From Accumulibacter sp. (GTDB lineage Bacteria; Pseudomonadota; Gammaproteobacteria; Burkholderiales; Rhodocyclaceae): DNA of 64,000 nucleotides. Below the pieces are notes generated by a model that saw only the letters and a list, made by a program, of their open reading frames with translations, did no database searches and was not told the origin of the DNA. Location of the stretch: contig NZ_JAMTDQ010000044.1 in the NCBI RefSeq assembly GCF_023806635.1, positions 56,160 through 120,159 on the forward strand. The letters run 5' to 3'. Position 1 is the stretch's first letter; each line of letters begins with the position of its first letter. This document shows positions 8,671 to 20,021 of the stretch, in pieces. A program made the position numbers and the translations under genes.

Positions 8671-9924
8671 TCAGTGGCCGGCAAGCCCCTTGGCCGCGAG
8701 GCCGCTGACCAGCGTCAGCAGGCGAGGCAGGGTGCGGGTCGCGAGATCGAAGTGGTCGACGATGTCGCGCCGCGCCTGCGCGCGCAGGGGCTGCGTCGCC
8801 AGCGGGTCAGCGAGGACGGAGACGATCGTCGTCGCCAGCTCGTCCGGCGAGAAGAAATCGACCAGCAGTCCATTGTGTCCCGGTCGCAACACTTCGCGGA
8901 CAGGGGCTGTGTCGGAGGCGATCAGCGCACAGCCGCAGGACATCGCTTCGAGCAGTGACCACGACAGGACGAAAGGGTAGGTGAGATACACGTGCGCTGT
9001 CGACAAACGCAGAACGTCGATGAAGCGCGGGTAAGGAATCTTGCCGAGGAAGTGTACGCGGCCGAGATCGATTTCGCTGCCGAGTTCGCGCAGGTAATGC
9101 TCCCGGTAGGTACCGCCACCGGGCAACGGGCGGCCGTAACTGACCTCGTCACCACCCACGATCAGAACCCGCACGCGAGGCCGCGCAGCAAGAACCGCAG
9201 GCAGTGCCCGCATGAAAGTGTGAAAGCCTCGATACGGTTCGAGATTGCGGGCGACGTAGGTCAACACCTCGTCCCCCGAGCGCAGGGTACCCCTGCCGCC
9301 AGGAAGGACGAAGCCAGCAACCTGTCCCGGGGAGACGAGATCGCTGCGTATGCCGTCGTGAATCACCTCGATGCGCGGCCGATAGACGTCCGGGTATTGC
9401 TCCCGCTGCCAGTGCGTCGGGCTGACACCCGCATCGCCAGCATCGAGGCTGATCAGTTGCGCCGTGTTGCGGGCACGAACACGGCAGCGGTCGTCGAAGG
9501 AACTCGGAAACTCGGGGTCAAAGCCGACGTCGGAGCCGCTGCCGCGATAGAAGAACTCGAGATAGAGCAGCAGCGGTGCGGTGGGGAAGACATCCTTCAG
9601 GAACAGGGCCTCCCCCCAAGCCGGGTGGGCGCAGATGACGTCCGGAACGAAGCCGTGACGGCGCAGTTCGAGTGCCAGGCGCGCGACCGATTGACCGCGG
9701 CGGACCGCAGCCTCGCTACTGTGAAGGTAGTGGTGTGTCTGCCGCGAGGCACCCTGGGGCTGCGGGTAACCAAGCAGACGCACGCGCGGATGAAAGCCCT
9801 GCATGCGTCTGAGGCTCGCCTCCTCGCCGATGGCGACGACCTCATTCGCCCGTGAATCGGCGAGGGCAGGCGCGAGGTGGCGGTACTGGCCGGGGAAGTT
9901 CTGGTGTACGAAGAGAATGCGCAT
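8671..9924 (-). CDS. Glycosyltransferase family 4 (GT-B fold)
   Basis: A 417-aa GT-B glycosyltransferase opening with MRILFVHQNFPGQYRHLAPAL, a start typical of a GT4 subgroup. The donor domain has GTLRSGDEVLTYVARNLEPYRGFH (about residue 200). Near residue 310 come a long donor-site segment ending LLEAMSCGCALIASDT and the C-terminal GLLVDFFSPDELA, the usual nucleotide-sugar EX7E region (VLSWSLLEAM). It probably transfers a hexose in exopolysaccharide or glycan synthesis; donor and acceptor are unknown. It is a single gene, divergent from tadA. Confidence 0.85.
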   Translation of the reverse strand: MRILFVHQNFPGQYRHLAPALADSRANEVVAIGEEASLRRMQGFHPRVRLLGYPQPQGASRQTHHYLHSSEAAVRRGQSVARLALELRRHGFVPDVICAHPAWGEALFLKDVFPTAPLLLYLEFFYRGSGSDVGFDPEFPSSFDDRCRVRARNTAQLISLDAGDAGVSPTHWQREQYPDVYRPRIEVIHDGIRSDLVSPGQVAGFVLPGGRGTLRSGDEVLTYVARNLEPYRGFHTFMRALPAVLAARPRVRVLIVGGDEVSYGRPLPGGGTYREHYLRELGSEIDLGRVHFLGKIPYPRFIDVLRLSTAHVYLTYPFVLSWSLLEAMSCGCALIASDTAPVREVLRPGHNGLLVDFFSPDELATTIVSVLADPLATQPLRAQARRDIVDHFDLATRTLPRLLTLVSGLAAKGLAGH

Positions 9925-9968
9925 TGCGGGTCGTCTGGAAGAGTGGAAGCAGAAAGCGAGCGACCTGA

Positions 9969-11063
<1,095 letters not shown>

Positions 11064-11082
<19 letters not shown>

Positions 11083-11834
11083 AAGCTCGTGCAAACCTCG
11101 CCGATCGGCGTTGCGCCAGCGCCGTAGCTGCGTTCGTGGAGGGTGACCAGGCCGTCGCGGCGTCTGGTCAGCAGCGTCGATGCGCGCGTTCCGTAGTGCT
11201 CGGAGCTGACGAAGACGGCCGAGAGGATGCGTTCCCACTCGAGCGGAACACCGGTTTCCGGCAGGTGGGAATCCGCAACCACCTCGCGGTCGGCGAGCAG
11301 GTTGAAGAAGGGCGCGGCTTGCGGCAGTGTCTGCAACGCCGCGGCAAACGCGGCCCTGGCGCTTGCCAGTTTCGGCCAGGGCGTGTCGAGCAAGTGGTTC
11401 GACAGCCCGTAGATGCCGGGCCCCAGCCACCGCACCCGGCCTGCGTCGCGGTTGCTGCAGTAGCCGAGCCGGTCGGCGTCGCCGATGAAGAGATTGAAGC
11501 CGTTGTACTCGCCGGCCAGGACCGCGACTTCCTCGAGGTACGCCTCCGGCGTCTCGCGGCCGACGAGGAAGTCGGCCACCAGCGCACCGCGCGACCGCGC
11601 ACCCGGGGGCTGCCCGCCGCCCTCCCGGTAGTTGGTCAGGGCGGCGAAGCGCTGCTCGCGACTGACCCCGAGCCAGGTGCCGCCAGCTTCCAGATCGCGG
11701 CCGGCGAGCACCTGCGGTGCGTCTGCCCAGAACGCGGCGGCAGCCGAAGGGCGCGTGAAGAACTCGTCACGGTTGGCGGCGACGATCAGCGGATAGTCCG
11801 GGTGCGCCTGCCAGGCAAGCAGGATCAGGCACAT
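11064..11834 (-). CDS. NRDE family protein (TANGO2-like)
   Basis: A 256-aa member of the NRDE/TANGO2 family. It starts MCLILLAWQ and contains the defining AANRDEFFTRPS (residues 19-30). Bacterial members such as HtpA are linked to heme trafficking, and the N-terminal cysteine at position 2 suggests an Ntn-hydrolase-like layout; function here is not established. It lies 12 bp after ygfZ and overlaps the convergent L,D-transpeptidase tail by 19 bp. Confidence 0.85.
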
Positions 11835-11846
11835 CGGCGGTCCTGG

Positions 11847-12881
11847 TCAGGCTGTTGCCGCCGGCGCCACGACCGGCTCGACGTCGATCGCGGCACCACC
11901 CGGGTTGCCCAGTTGCAGCCCGCCGACCGCAGCGAAGCTCTCCTGAATGATGGCCAGGGCATCGTGGCCGCCGGCAGGTGCTGCCGCCGCGTTGGCGATC
12001 ATGCCGCAGGGCTGCTGCGGACTGCTCGCCGAGTAGATCGCCTGGCCGGCCGTCATCGGGCTGCCACAGTGCGCACGGTAGAGGTGGCGCTTCACCTTGC
12101 CCAGGTACTGTGTGCGAGCGACGATCTCCTGTCCGGGATAGCACCCCTTGCGAAAACTGACCGCTCCGAGCTGCTCGAAACCCGCCATTTGCGGCACGAA
12201 TTCCTCCCTGGTCGGCTCGCTGATCAGCGGCACACCGGCCTCGATGTCGAGCCACTGCCAAGCCGCGGCGCCGACCGGCCGCGCCTGCGTCTGCAGTTGC
12301 CGCCACAACTCCGGGGTTGCTTCGAGCTTCACGAGGAGCTCGAAGCGACGGCTGTCGAGACGGACTATCAGTGCAGTCTTCGTGGCGGCGATGCCCAGAG
12401 GGGTGGCAGGAACGGGCAGGCTGGCGGCACACAGTGCGCGCTCGGCCTGCGGCCCTGCCACGCCGAGCAACAGGAGCTCGCCGGAGCGGTCGTCGATGCT
12501 CAGCTTGCTGCGCAGGACGAACATCGACAGGCGCCTGTGGATGAACGGCAACAGGTCGACCGATAGCTGCAGGAAGTAGTCGGGTCCTGAATGAAGGACA
12601 AGGAAGCTGGCGAGCATCCTGCCTTTGGCCGAGCACCATGCCGAATGCTGTGCACTTCCCTCGGCGAGGTGCCTGACATCGCTCGTCAGCTGACCGTGCA
12701 GGAAGCTCGCGGCATCCGGGCCACTCACCGCGAGCAGGCCGAGGTGGTCCAGAGGCGCGACGACGGTCGCCTCGCGAGCGGCAGACAGCTCGGCCGTCGC
12801 GTCACCAAAATCCGTGACCTGATTGTGATCGATTCGTGCACCTGAAGCACGCAGCAACTCCTGCCAGTTCGCGTTCATCAT
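11847..12881 (-). CDS. ygfZ: Folate-dependent protein for Fe/S cluster repair, YgfZ (GcvT-like)
   Basis: A 344-aa GcvT-fold protein with the YgfZ signature KGCYPGQEIVARTQYLGKVKR (near residues 246-266), including the redox-important cysteine. VSGPDAASFLHGQLTSDV lies near the N-terminus. YgfZ uses tetrahydrofolate and supports radical-SAM/Fe-S enzymes such as MiaB. It is divergent from mltG. Confidence 0.9.
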   Translation of the reverse strand: MMNANWQELLRASGARIDHNQVTDFGDATAELSAAREATVVAPLDHLGLLAVSGPDAASFLHGQLTSDVRHLAEGSAQHSAWCSAKGRMLASFLVLHSGPDYFLQLSVDLLPFIHRRLSMFVLRSKLSIDDRSGELLLLGVAGPQAERALCAASLPVPATPLGIAATKTALIVRLDSRRFELLVKLEATPELWRQLQTQARPVGAAAWQWLDIEAGVPLISEPTREEFVPQMAGFEQLGAVSFRKGCYPGQEIVARTQYLGKVKRHLYRAHCGSPMTAGQAIYSASSPQQPCGMIANAAAAPAGGHDALAIIQESFAAVGGLQLGNPGGAAIDVEPVVAPAATA

Positions 12882-13071
12882 CTTTCCATCTGGTTGGCCG
12901 GCGGGCCGGCGGGCGGTCCTCCGCGGGGCGCAGCCGGCAGCGGCGGCCGGCTGGCCGTGCCTTGGGTGCCCCGCTGGCTAGGGCGAGTTTCGGCTATTAT
13001 AGGGCGACTCGATGCCCGCCCCACCACCCATTCCTCCTCCAGCCCGCCAGCCCGACTGCTGCTCCGGACCG

Positions 13072-14073
13072 ATGCGCAAGACCGTTCGCCTGCTGCTCTC
13101 TTTCTCCTTCCTGGCCCTGCTTCTGGGCGCCGCGGCCGCCGTCTACGTTGCTCTGATTCCGATCAGCCTGCCGCGTGACCAGGTCGAGTTCACTCTTGCT
13201 CCCGGCAGCAGCCTGCGCTCGGCGGCTCGCGAGATCGCCGCCAGCGAGATCGCGGTCGAACCGTGGGTACTGATCGCACTCGCGAGACTGATGGGCGTCG
13301 AGGCTTCGATCAAGGCCGGAAGCTACCAGATCGGTCGTGGCACGACGCCACTCGAATTGCTGCGCAAACTGACGCGAGGAGACTTCACGCAGGCCGAGCT
13401 GACCTTCGTCGAAGGCTGGACCTTCCGTCAGATGCGCCAGCGCGTCGATGGCCATCCGGATCTGCGTCACGAGACCCGCGACCTGAGTGACGGCGAGATC
13501 ATGCGCCTGCTCGGTGTTCCGGAACAACCCGCCGAGGGCGCGTTCTTTCCCGATACCTATCTCTTTGCCAAGCGAAGCAGCGATATCGACCTGCTGGCGC
13601 GCGCGGCGCGTGCCATGCAGCGACACCTGCAAGAGCAATGGCAGGCGAGGGCTGATCACCTGCCGCTGCGCGATGCCCATCAGGCTCTGATCCTTGCCTC
13701 GATCATCGAGAAGGAAACCGGCCGTGATCAGGATCGTGCGCAAGTGGCAGCGGTGTTCATCAACCGCCTGCGCCTGGGGATGCCCTTGCAGACTGATCCG
13801 ACGGTGATCTACGGACTCGGCGATGACTTCGACGGCGACCTGCGCAAGCGCGACCTGCTTGCGGATACGCCCTACAATACCTATACGCGCCGCGGGTTGC
13901 CACCCACTCCGATCGCCATGCCCGGACTCGCTTCGCTGCAAGCGGCGCTGCACCCGGCGGCGAGCGACGCGCTCTATTTCGTCGCTCGCGGCGACGGCAG
14001 CAGCCACTTCTCGCGGACGCTGGCAGACCACAATCAGGCGGTGCGGCGTTACCAGAAAGGGGGCCGACCTTGA
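13072..14073 (+). CDS. mltG: Endolytic murein transglycosylase MltG
   Basis: A 333-aa inner-membrane protein: one N-terminal transmembrane helix ([19 protein letters not shown]), a LysM-like region, then the catalytic segment [11 protein letters not shown] with the active-site glutamate, followed by [21 protein letters not shown] and [17 protein letters not shown]. MltG cleaves nascent glycan strands and sets their length. An upstream in-frame ATG at 13012 adds 20 proline-rich residues; I prefer 13072 because it places the membrane helix at the N-terminus. tmk overlaps its stop. Confidence 0.92.
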   Translation: MRKTVRLLLSFSFLALLLGAAAAVYVALIPISLPRDQVEFTLAPGSSLRSAAREIAASEIAVEPWVLIALARLMGVEASIKAGSYQIGRGTTPLELLRKLTRGDFTQAELTFVEGWTFRQMRQRVDGHPDLRHETRDLSDGEIMRLLGVPEQPAEGAFFPDTYLFAKRSSDIDLLARAARAMQRHLQEQWQARADHLPLRDAHQALILASIIEKETGRDQDRAQVAAVFINRLRLGMPLQTDPTVIYGLGDDFDGDLRKRDLLADTPYNTYTRRGLPPTPIAMPGLASLQAALHPAASDALYFVARGDGSSHFSRTLADHNQAVRRYQKGGRP

Positions 14074-14705
14074 ACCACGCGCAGTCCGGTTCGCGCGGCC
14101 GTTTCATTACCTGCGAAGGCATCGACGGCGCTGGCAAGAGCAGCCACATCGCAACCATCGTCGAGTCTCTGCGTCGGCGCGGAGTCGCCGTCGTCAGCAC
14201 GCGCGAGCCAGGGGGTACCGCGCTTGGCGAGAAACTGCGTGCGCTGCTCCTGCACGAAACCATGCACCTGGAGACCGAGGCGCTGCTGATGTTCGCAGCC
14301 CGCCGCGAGCACATTGCGCGAGTCATCGAACCGGCTCTCGCGCGGGGCGACTGGGTCGTCTGCGACCGTTTCAGCGACGCGACCTATGCTTATCAGAGTG
14401 GTGGTCGCGGTCTCGACCCGGTGAAGTTCGCGCAACTCGAAGGCTGGGTGCACCCGCTGCTGCAGCCGGACCTGAGCCTGCTCTTCGATCTACCGGCGGC
14501 GGTTGCGGCCCGGCGCATTGCCGAACAGGCACGCGACCGCGATCGCTTTGAGATGGAGCACGTCACGTTCCACGAGCGAGTCCGCCTCGCCTACCTCGAG
14601 CGGGCGCGGGTGGCGCCGCAGCGAATCACGGTCATCGACGCCGACCAGTCCCCGGAAAGAGTCTCGAAGCAGATTGAAGAAAGGATTTCAACCTTATGTT
14701 TGTGA
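14070..14705 (+). CDS. tmk: Thymidylate kinase
   Basis: A 211-aa P-loop kinase with [10 protein letters not shown] (residues 16-25), the DR(Y/F)-type motif [18 protein letters not shown], and the lid segment [14 protein letters not shown]. It phosphorylates dTMP to dTDP. The start codon is TTG at 14070, overlapping the mltG stop; holB overlaps its 3' end by 10 bp. mltG-tmk-holB is a conserved proteobacterial order. Confidence 0.94.
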   Translation: MNHAQSGSRGRFITCEGIDGAGKSSHIATIVESLRRRGVAVVSTREPGGTALGEKLRALLLHETMHLETEALLMFAARREHIARVIEPALARGDWVVCDRFSDATYAYQSGGRGLDPVKFAQLEGWVHPLLQPDLSLLFDLPAAVAARRIAEQARDRDRFEMEHVTFHERVRLAYLERARVAPQRITVIDADQSPERVSKQIEERISTLCL

Positions 14706-15751
14706 GGATTATTGATCTGCACGCTTCAGACTGGCAGCAACTCATGATGCGGCGTGACAGACTGCCGCACGCGCTCCTGCTGTGCGGTCGGCAGGGGCTT
14801 GGCAAGTTCGACCTTGCCGTCGCCTTGGCCGCCTCCCTGCTTTGCGAGGAGCGGCGAGATTCAGGCGAGGCGTGTGGTCAGTGCCTGGCCTGCGGCTGGC
14901 TGGCCCAGGACAATCACCCGGACCTTCGCCTGCTGCAACCACAGTCGCTCGCCGTGGTCGGCGGCGATGCCGGCGAGGAAGAAGACCCGGCAAAGGCGAA
15001 GAAGCTAAGTCAGCAGATCACGATCGATCAGGTACGGGCACTCGACGACTTCCTGCACGTCGGAACCCATCGTCACGGCGCGCGCGTAGTGCTCCTCAAC
15101 CCGGCCGAGGCGATGAATCGCGCAACCGCCAATGCTCTTCTCAAGTCACTTGAAGAGCCAATCGCAAATACCCAGTTCATATTGGTTTCCAGCAACCCAC
15201 ATCGCTTGCTGCCGACGATCCGAAGCCGCTGCCAGACCGTCAGCGTGCCGTTGCCGTCGCGAGCAGCGGGAACCGCCTGGCTGGACGACGCTGGCGTGGC
15301 CGATCCTGACGACTGGTTGGCCCTGGCGGCCGGTGCGCCGGTCCTGGCGCTCGCCCTGAGCAGCAGCGGCGAGCGGAGCCTGGTCGACGCTCTTCTGGCC
15401 GAAGTCAGCGGCGGGGCTGGAGTGGATCCGCTCGCATCGGCAGCCACACTCGAGCGGGCCATCAGGAACGAGAAGCGCCCGGCGCCGCTGCGCAGATTGC
15501 TTGAGTGGGCACAGAAGTGGTTGTTCGACCTGCTTCTCGCGACCGAAGAGCAGCCACCGCGCTATTTTGTACGTCAGGCGGCTCTGCTGCACGACCTCGC
15601 GCGCGAAACCGACACCCGCCGGATCTTGGCATTCAGCCGAAAAGCGCTACAATGCAAGGCCCAATGTGAGCAGCCCGTGAACAATCGACTGTTTCTCGAG
15701 GACTTCTTTCTCGGCTACGTGCGGGTTTTCCGAAGCCACCGAGCGTGGTGA
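14696..15751 (+). CDS. holB: DNA polymerase III delta-prime subunit
   Basis: A 351-aa clamp-loader subunit. The degenerate Walker A is GRQGLGKF (residues 31-38). The four-cysteine zinc module is visible as [21 protein letters not shown]. The sensor-1 region is [21 protein letters not shown], and SRCQ (the SRC motif) follows. Delta-prime acts with delta, tau and gamma to load the beta clamp. It overlaps tmk and is followed by pilZ. Confidence 0.93.
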   Translation: MFVRIIDLHASDWQQLMMRRDRLPHALLLCGRQGLGKFDLAVALAASLLCEERRDSGEACGQCLACGWLAQDNHPDLRLLQPQSLAVVGGDAGEEEDPAKAKKLSQQITIDQVRALDDFLHVGTHRHGARVVLLNPAEAMNRATANALLKSLEEPIANTQFILVSSNPHRLLPTIRSRCQTVSVPLPSRAAGTAWLDDAGVADPDDWLALAAGAPVLALALSSSGERSLVDALLAEVSGGAGVDPLASAATLERAIRNEKRPAPLRRLLEWAQKWLFDLLLATEEQPPRYFVRQAALLHDLARETDTRRILAFSRKALQCKAQCEQPVNNRLFLEDFFLGYVRVFRSHRAW

Positions 15752-15848
15752 AGCAATCATCGCGATCCAGGGGCAATGAACGAGTGAGGCATCAGCGAGT
15801 GCGCAACGGACTTCGCTCAACTGGGCGATCGATCGCTTCCCAGTGAAG

Positions 15849-16229
15849 ATGGCAGAGACCGACATCGGCAAGGCGGCGTCAGTGACGCCGCCGCGCCCCA
15901 GCGTTCTGTCGCTGAACATCAACTCGAAGTCGGCACTTTACGCGGCTTACATGCCGCTGTTGCGCAATGGCGGCATCTTCATTCCAACCACCCGCAACTA
16001 CTCGATTGGTGACGATGTCTTCATGCTGCTGTCGCTGATGGATGATCCCGCCAAGCTGCCGATCGCCGGCACGGTCGTCTGGATCACGCCGGCTGGCGCT
16101 CAGAACAGCAAGGCACAGGGAATCGGCGTGCAGTTCAAGAACGACGAAAGCGGCGCCGAGGCACGCCGGCGCATCGAGGGTCTGCTGGGCGGCGTGATGC
16201 AGTCGGGCCGCCCAACGCACACCATCTGA
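15849..16229 (+). CDS. pilZ: PilZ domain protein, type IV pilus type
   Basis: A 126-aa protein of the original PilZ subclass that sits after holB in many proteobacteria. It has a GGIFIPT segment, VMLLSLMDDP-like strands (VFMLLSLMDDPAKLPIAGTVVWITP) and GIGVQF. The RxxxR c-di-GMP-binding motif is not evident, as in the pilus-assembly PilZ proteins that do not bind the nucleotide. An in-frame GTG lies two codons upstream (15843). It should support pilus biogenesis together with FimV elsewhere in the window. Confidence 0.87.
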   Translation: MAETDIGKAASVTPPRPSVLSLNINSKSALYAAYMPLLRNGGIFIPTTRNYSIGDDVFMLLSLMDDPAKLPIAGTVVWITPAGAQNSKAQGIGVQFKNDESGAEARRRIEGLLGGVMQSGRPTHTI

Positions 16230-16239
16230 TGGCCGGCCG

Positions 16240-17022
16240 ATGCTGGTTGACTCGCATTGTCATCTCGACTTTCCGCAGCTGGCCGATCGCATCGAGCAGA
16301 TCATCGGGCTGATGCGTGCCAATGACGTCGGCTGCGCGCTGTGTATCGGCGTCACCCTGGAACGTCTGGCCAGGGTTTTGCAACTCGCCGATACGTGGCC
16401 GATGCTCCTGGCAACGGTTGGTGTACACCCCGAGGAAACGGGAGTCCGCGAGGCAACGGTCGACGACCTCGTGCGCCTTGCGGCACATCCGCGAGTGGTG
16501 GCGATCGGCGAGACCGGGCTTGACTATTACTGGCACAAGGATGCTCCGGAATGGCAGCGTGAGCGCTTCCGCACTCACATCCGGGCCGCCCGCGTGACCG
16601 GCAAGCCGCTGGTGATCCATACCCGGGAAGCTGCAGCGGACACGCTGCGGCTCATGGCGGAGGAGGGGGCCGGCGAAGTGGGCGGCATCATGCACTGTTT
16701 CACCGAAAGCTGGCCGATTGCCCAGGCAGCACTCGACCTCGGCTTCCACATCTCGCTCTCCGGCATTGTCACGTTCAAGAACGCGCTCACGGTCAGAGAG
16801 GTTGCGCTGCGCGTGCCGCTGGATCGTTTGCTGGTCGAGACCGACTCACCCTACCTGGCGCCGGTGCCTTACCGTGGCAAGACGAACCAGCCTGCCTACG
16901 TCCGCCATGTCGCGGAAGATGTCGCACGCCTGCGAGGCCTCAGCTATCAACAGGTCGCCGACGCCACGACGGCCAATTTCTTCAATCTCTTTCCTGAAGC
17001 CCACACGAAGGTTGCCCAATGA
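16240..17022 (+). CDS. TatD family metal-dependent hydrolase
   Basis: A 260-aa TIM-barrel DNase of the TatD family. Metal ligands are visible as DSHCHLDF near the N-terminus, GETGLDYYW (about residue 90), VIHTREA, HCFTES and ETDSPYLAP, in the canonical order. TatD proteins are 3'-5' exonucleases, and the one after holB-pilZ is usually YcfH-like. The ankyrin gene's ATG overlaps its stop (ATGA). Confidence 0.92.
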   Translation: MLVDSHCHLDFPQLADRIEQIIGLMRANDVGCALCIGVTLERLARVLQLADTWPMLLATVGVHPEETGVREATVDDLVRLAAHPRVVAIGETGLDYYWHKDAPEWQRERFRTHIRAARVTGKPLVIHTREAAADTLRLMAEEGAGEVGGIMHCFTESWPIAQAALDLGFHISLSGIVTFKNALTVREVALRVPLDRLLVETDSPYLAPVPYRGKTNQPAYVRHVAEDVARLRGLSYQQVADATTANFFNLFPEAHTKVAQ

Positions 17023-17678
17023 AGATTCTTGCGTTCTTGTTTGCGTTGTGGATTCCCACCATGGCCGCGGCCGGTGCCTATGAAGACATGGAGGAGGCCC
17101 TGATCTCCGGCAATACGACTTGGGCCATCCAGCTGATCAACCGCGGCATGGATGTCAATTCGGTGGACGCAGCCGGCAATACGCTACTGATGCAGTGCGT
17201 GCAGCGCGAGAACCTGGACTTTCTCGACTATCTCGTGAAACGGCGCGCACGGCTGAACACCCGCAATCGTAACGGTGAGACTGCACTCAGCCTGGCTGCC
17301 TACAAGGGCCTGCTCCCTTTCGTCAAGCGTCTCGTCGAAGCGGGTGCCGACGTCAACCTCTATGGCTGGTCGCCCCTGATCTACGCCGCTTTCAGCGGCC
17401 GTACGGCAGTGGCCGAGTACCTTCTCACCAAGGGAGCGGAAGTGAATGCGACGACCCCGAACGGGTCGACAGCGTTGCTGTTCGCCGCCCGCTTCGGACA
17501 CATCGAGATCGTCGAGCTGCTGCTGCAGAACAAGGCGGATCCCAACATGGCCAATGACCGGGGGGCAACCGCGATCGACTGGGCGCTCAAGTCCGACAAC
17601 ACGGACATCGCGGACCTGCTGCGCAAGGCTGGCGGACGCGCCGGCACGCCGCCGGCGGACCCTGCGGCTTCACGGTGA
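17019..17678 (+). CDS. Exported ankyrin-repeat protein
   Basis: A 219-aa protein with a signal peptide (MKILAFLFALWIPTMAAAGA) followed by about five ankyrin repeats; clear units read GNTLLMQCVQRENLDFLDYL, GETALSLAAYKGLLPFVKRL and GSTALLFAARFGHIEIVELL. It is expected in the periplasm. Ankyrin repeats mediate protein-protein contacts; the partner is unknown. The 4-bp overlap with tatD suggests coupled translation. The 3' end overlaps the convergent exonuclease gene by 9 bp. Confidence 0.87.
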   Translation: MKILAFLFALWIPTMAAAGAYEDMEEALISGNTTWAIQLINRGMDVNSVDAAGNTLLMQCVQRENLDFLDYLVKRRARLNTRNRNGETALSLAAYKGLLPFVKRLVEAGADVNLYGWSPLIYAAFSGRTAVAEYLLTKGAEVNATTPNGSTALLFAARFGHIEIVELLLQNKADPNMANDRGATAIDWALKSDNTDIADLLRKAGGRAGTPPADPAASR

Positions 17679-19127
17679 AAGAGCGTTTACGGGCCGGACG
17701 ACCACCTTGCCCGTGTTCAGGGTGCGACTGACGATCCGATAGACCTCCGGATCGAAGTCCTGTCGGCTGGGTCCGGCAGCCAGCAGCGTCTGCAGACCCG
17801 CATCGTCCTGCACCGTGCCGAGAAGCCGCCAGCGGTCAACGACGTGGATGTCCTGGCGCATGCCGAAATCGTCGCGCTCGATCAAAGCGACCGGGCCGCG
17901 GTAGGGCCAGCTCCTGATCTTCAGGCGAGCCAGAGCGCTCATCAGTCGTGCGCCGTGCTGCAGCAACGACTCCTTGCCGACGCAGGCGCCGCGGCAGTTC
18001 TTTTGCCGATAGGCACTGCACGCAGCGACCGCCTGCTCGATGCCGACCTGTTTCTGACACAGTTGATGCGCCTCGGCCAGCACGCGCAGCGAGCGCTGCG
18101 CTTCGCGGCGGTTCGTGTACATCCCGAAGAGGTCGTCGGCGACGGCGAAATCCATTTCGTCGGCGAACACCAGTCGCAGCCTGCAGTCGCCCGATGCGGG
18201 CGAGTGCAGCTGCCACGAACAGAGTTCCTTGGCAGGCGGCAGGTGCCCCGCGGTGCCGCCGCTGCCCGTTGCCTTGGCCGAAGTGGTCGGCGGCGCCGAG
18301 CGCGCGTAGCGCAACTCATGCAGACGCGCGCCCAACTCGCCGGCTGCCTCGCGCCACTCAGTTCGCCAGGCATCGCGGTAGAGCGCCTTGTCTCGGCTGC
18401 CGGCAGCGAAGTGACCGAGCACCTGGCGCCGCAGGTTGTCACTGCGACGCGCGAGCAGGAGGCGACCGTCCTCACCATAGAACGCGTAGGCACCTGGCGC
18501 CTCGGGCAGGTCGTCGAGCGCCGCCGGATCGAGTTGCGGTGGCAGTTCGGGACGGCCGACGATCGCTTCCACGGCGTCGCGGACCATCGCTGCGGGCAGC
18601 TGACGGTGCCAGCATTGCCAAAGGCTCCAGAGCAGCCGGGCGTCGGCAAGTGCCCGATGGCGCCCGCCGCCGGCAGTCAGGCCATGCCGTTCAACGAGGG
18701 TGTCGAGGTTGTGCCGGTGATGCTGGGGGTAGAGCTTGCGTGACAGCTTGACGGTACACAGGCTCGGCTGGCGAAAGTCCACCCCGATCCGGCCGAATTC
18801 TCCTTTCAGGAAACCGTAATCGAAGCGCGCGTTGTGCGCGACGAACAGTCGCCCGCGCAATCGCTCGAGCAGTTCATGGGCGATCTGGCGGAAGGTCGGA
18901 GCCGGCCGCAGCATGGCCTCACTGATGCCGGTGAGACTGGTGATGAACGGCGACAGCGGCACCTCGGGATTCACCAGGACACTCCATTCGCGGACCCCTG
19001 TCGAGTCGACCTCGACCAGGCCAACCTCGATGATTCGGTCGTTGGCGAAGTTGGCACCGCTGGTCTCGAGGTCGACGAAGACCATAGGCTCCGGCGCGAG
19101 AAGCCGCGCCTCATCGACGGACATCAC
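17670..19127 (-). CDS. DEDDh exonuclease with degenerate GIY-YIG-like domain (Pol III epsilon / UvrC-Cho type)
   Basis: A 485-aa two-domain nuclease. Residues about 14-175 form a DnaQ-type exonuclease: FVDLETSGAN supplies the first acidic pair, VAHNARFDYGFL the second motif and HRALADARLL the catalytic His-x4-Asp. A segment beginning PEAPGAYAFY (about residue 213) aligns with the GIY-YIG domain of UvrC/Cho, but the second tyrosine motif is replaced by LLLARRSDNLR. The C-terminal part has cysteines (ACSAYRQKNCRGACVG) like the UvrC cysteine cluster. Homologues are annotated as Pol III epsilon-like; a repair role is inferred. Confidence 0.85.
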   Translation of the reverse strand: MMSVDEARLLAPEPMVFVDLETSGANFANDRIIEVGLVEVDSTGVREWSVLVNPEVPLSPFITSLTGISEAMLRPAPTFRQIAHELLERLRGRLFVAHNARFDYGFLKGEFGRIGVDFRQPSLCTVKLSRKLYPQHHRHNLDTLVERHGLTAGGGRHRALADARLLWSLWQCWHRQLPAAMVRDAVEAIVGRPELPPQLDPAALDDLPEAPGAYAFYGEDGRLLLARRSDNLRRQVLGHFAAGSRDKALYRDAWRTEWREAAGELGARLHELRYARSAPPTTSAKATGSGGTAGHLPPAKELCSWQLHSPASGDCRLRLVFADEMDFAVADDLFGMYTNRREAQRSLRVLAEAHQLCQKQVGIEQAVAACSAYRQKNCRGACVGKESLLQHGARLMSALARLKIRSWPYRGPVALIERDDFGMRQDIHVVDRWRLLGTVQDDAGLQTLLAAGPSRQDFDPEVYRIVSRTLNTGKVVVRPVNALSP

Positions 19128-19136
19128 GGCAGAGGT

Positions 19137-20021
19137 TCAGCGCTGGCTGCGGTTGGCAACCGCGGCAATGGCGTCGGCGAAGACTTCGGTCAGGGCAAGC
19201 GGGAAATCATGCGCCATTCCATCGATGACGCGCAATTCCGCACCAGGAATGTGAGCTGCCACGTCCTCGCCGCAGGCGAGCGGTATCAGTGGGTCATCTG
19301 CACCGTGCAGTACGAGCGTGGGCGCCTTGATCGTCGCCAGCAGTGCGCGGCGGTCGCCACTGGCAAGAAAGGCCGCCAGTTGCCGGGTGACGCCGCGCGG
19401 ATGGAAAGCGCGCTCGTGCTCGTCGGCAATCTGATTGCGCAGGCGATCCGGGCAACTCGGATACTCCGGGCTGGCAACCGCCAGCTGGCGCCTGATCGCG
19501 TCCTCGATCAGACTCTCCCGGTCCCGTGCCGCCGGCAATGGCGCGAGCAGGGCCTGCGCAGCCTCCGAACTCGGAGGCGGCAGGTCCGGATGGCTGCTGG
19601 TCGACATGATGCTGGTCAGCGACAGGCAGCGCTCCGGGTAACGGGCCGCGACGATCTGAGCGATGGCGCCGCCCATCGATGCGCCGACCACGTGCGCCGC
19701 CTCGATTCCCAGCGCGTCCAGCAGGCCGGCGCAGTCTGCCGCCATGTCCTCGAGCGAATACGGGGCTTCCGGCGCCACGCCGCGTCGTAGAGCACGGCCG
19801 ATGTCCGGAACTCCCGCCTCATCGAGCTTGCTCGACAGACCACAGTCACGGTTGTCGAAGCGCAGCACGCGATAGCCGCGCTCAACCAGAGCTTGACAGA
19901 GTTCGACATTCCACCGGCTGAGTTGGGCACCCAGTCCCATGATCAGCAGGATCGCGGGCGCCGTCTCGCTACCGAAGGACTCGTACTCGATCTGCAGGTC
20001 GTTGGCGGTCACTGTGGGCAT
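19137..20021 (-). CDS. Alpha/beta hydrolase
   Basis: A 294-aa alpha/beta-hydrolase fold protein. The nucleophile elbow is GASMGG (Ser115), the oxyanion region ILLIMGLGAQLSRW, the acid lies in LVLHGADDPLIP, and the histidine is in DGMAHDFP near the C-terminus. The spacing matches the esterase/aclacinomycin-methylesterase RdmC-like group. The substrate is unknown. It lies 9 bp after the exonuclease gene on the same strand. Confidence 0.86.
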   Translation of the reverse strand: MPTVTANDLQIEYESFGSETAPAILLIMGLGAQLSRWNVELCQALVERGYRVLRFDNRDCGLSSKLDEAGVPDIGRALRRGVAPEAPYSLEDMAADCAGLLDALGIEAAHVVGASMGGAIAQIVAARYPERCLSLTSIMSTSSHPDLPPPSSEAAQALLAPLPAARDRESLIEDAIRRQLAVASPEYPSCPDRLRNQIADEHERAFHPRGVTRQLAAFLASGDRRALLATIKAPTLVLHGADDPLIPLACGEDVAAHIPGAELRVIDGMAHDFPLALTEVFADAIAAVANRSQR

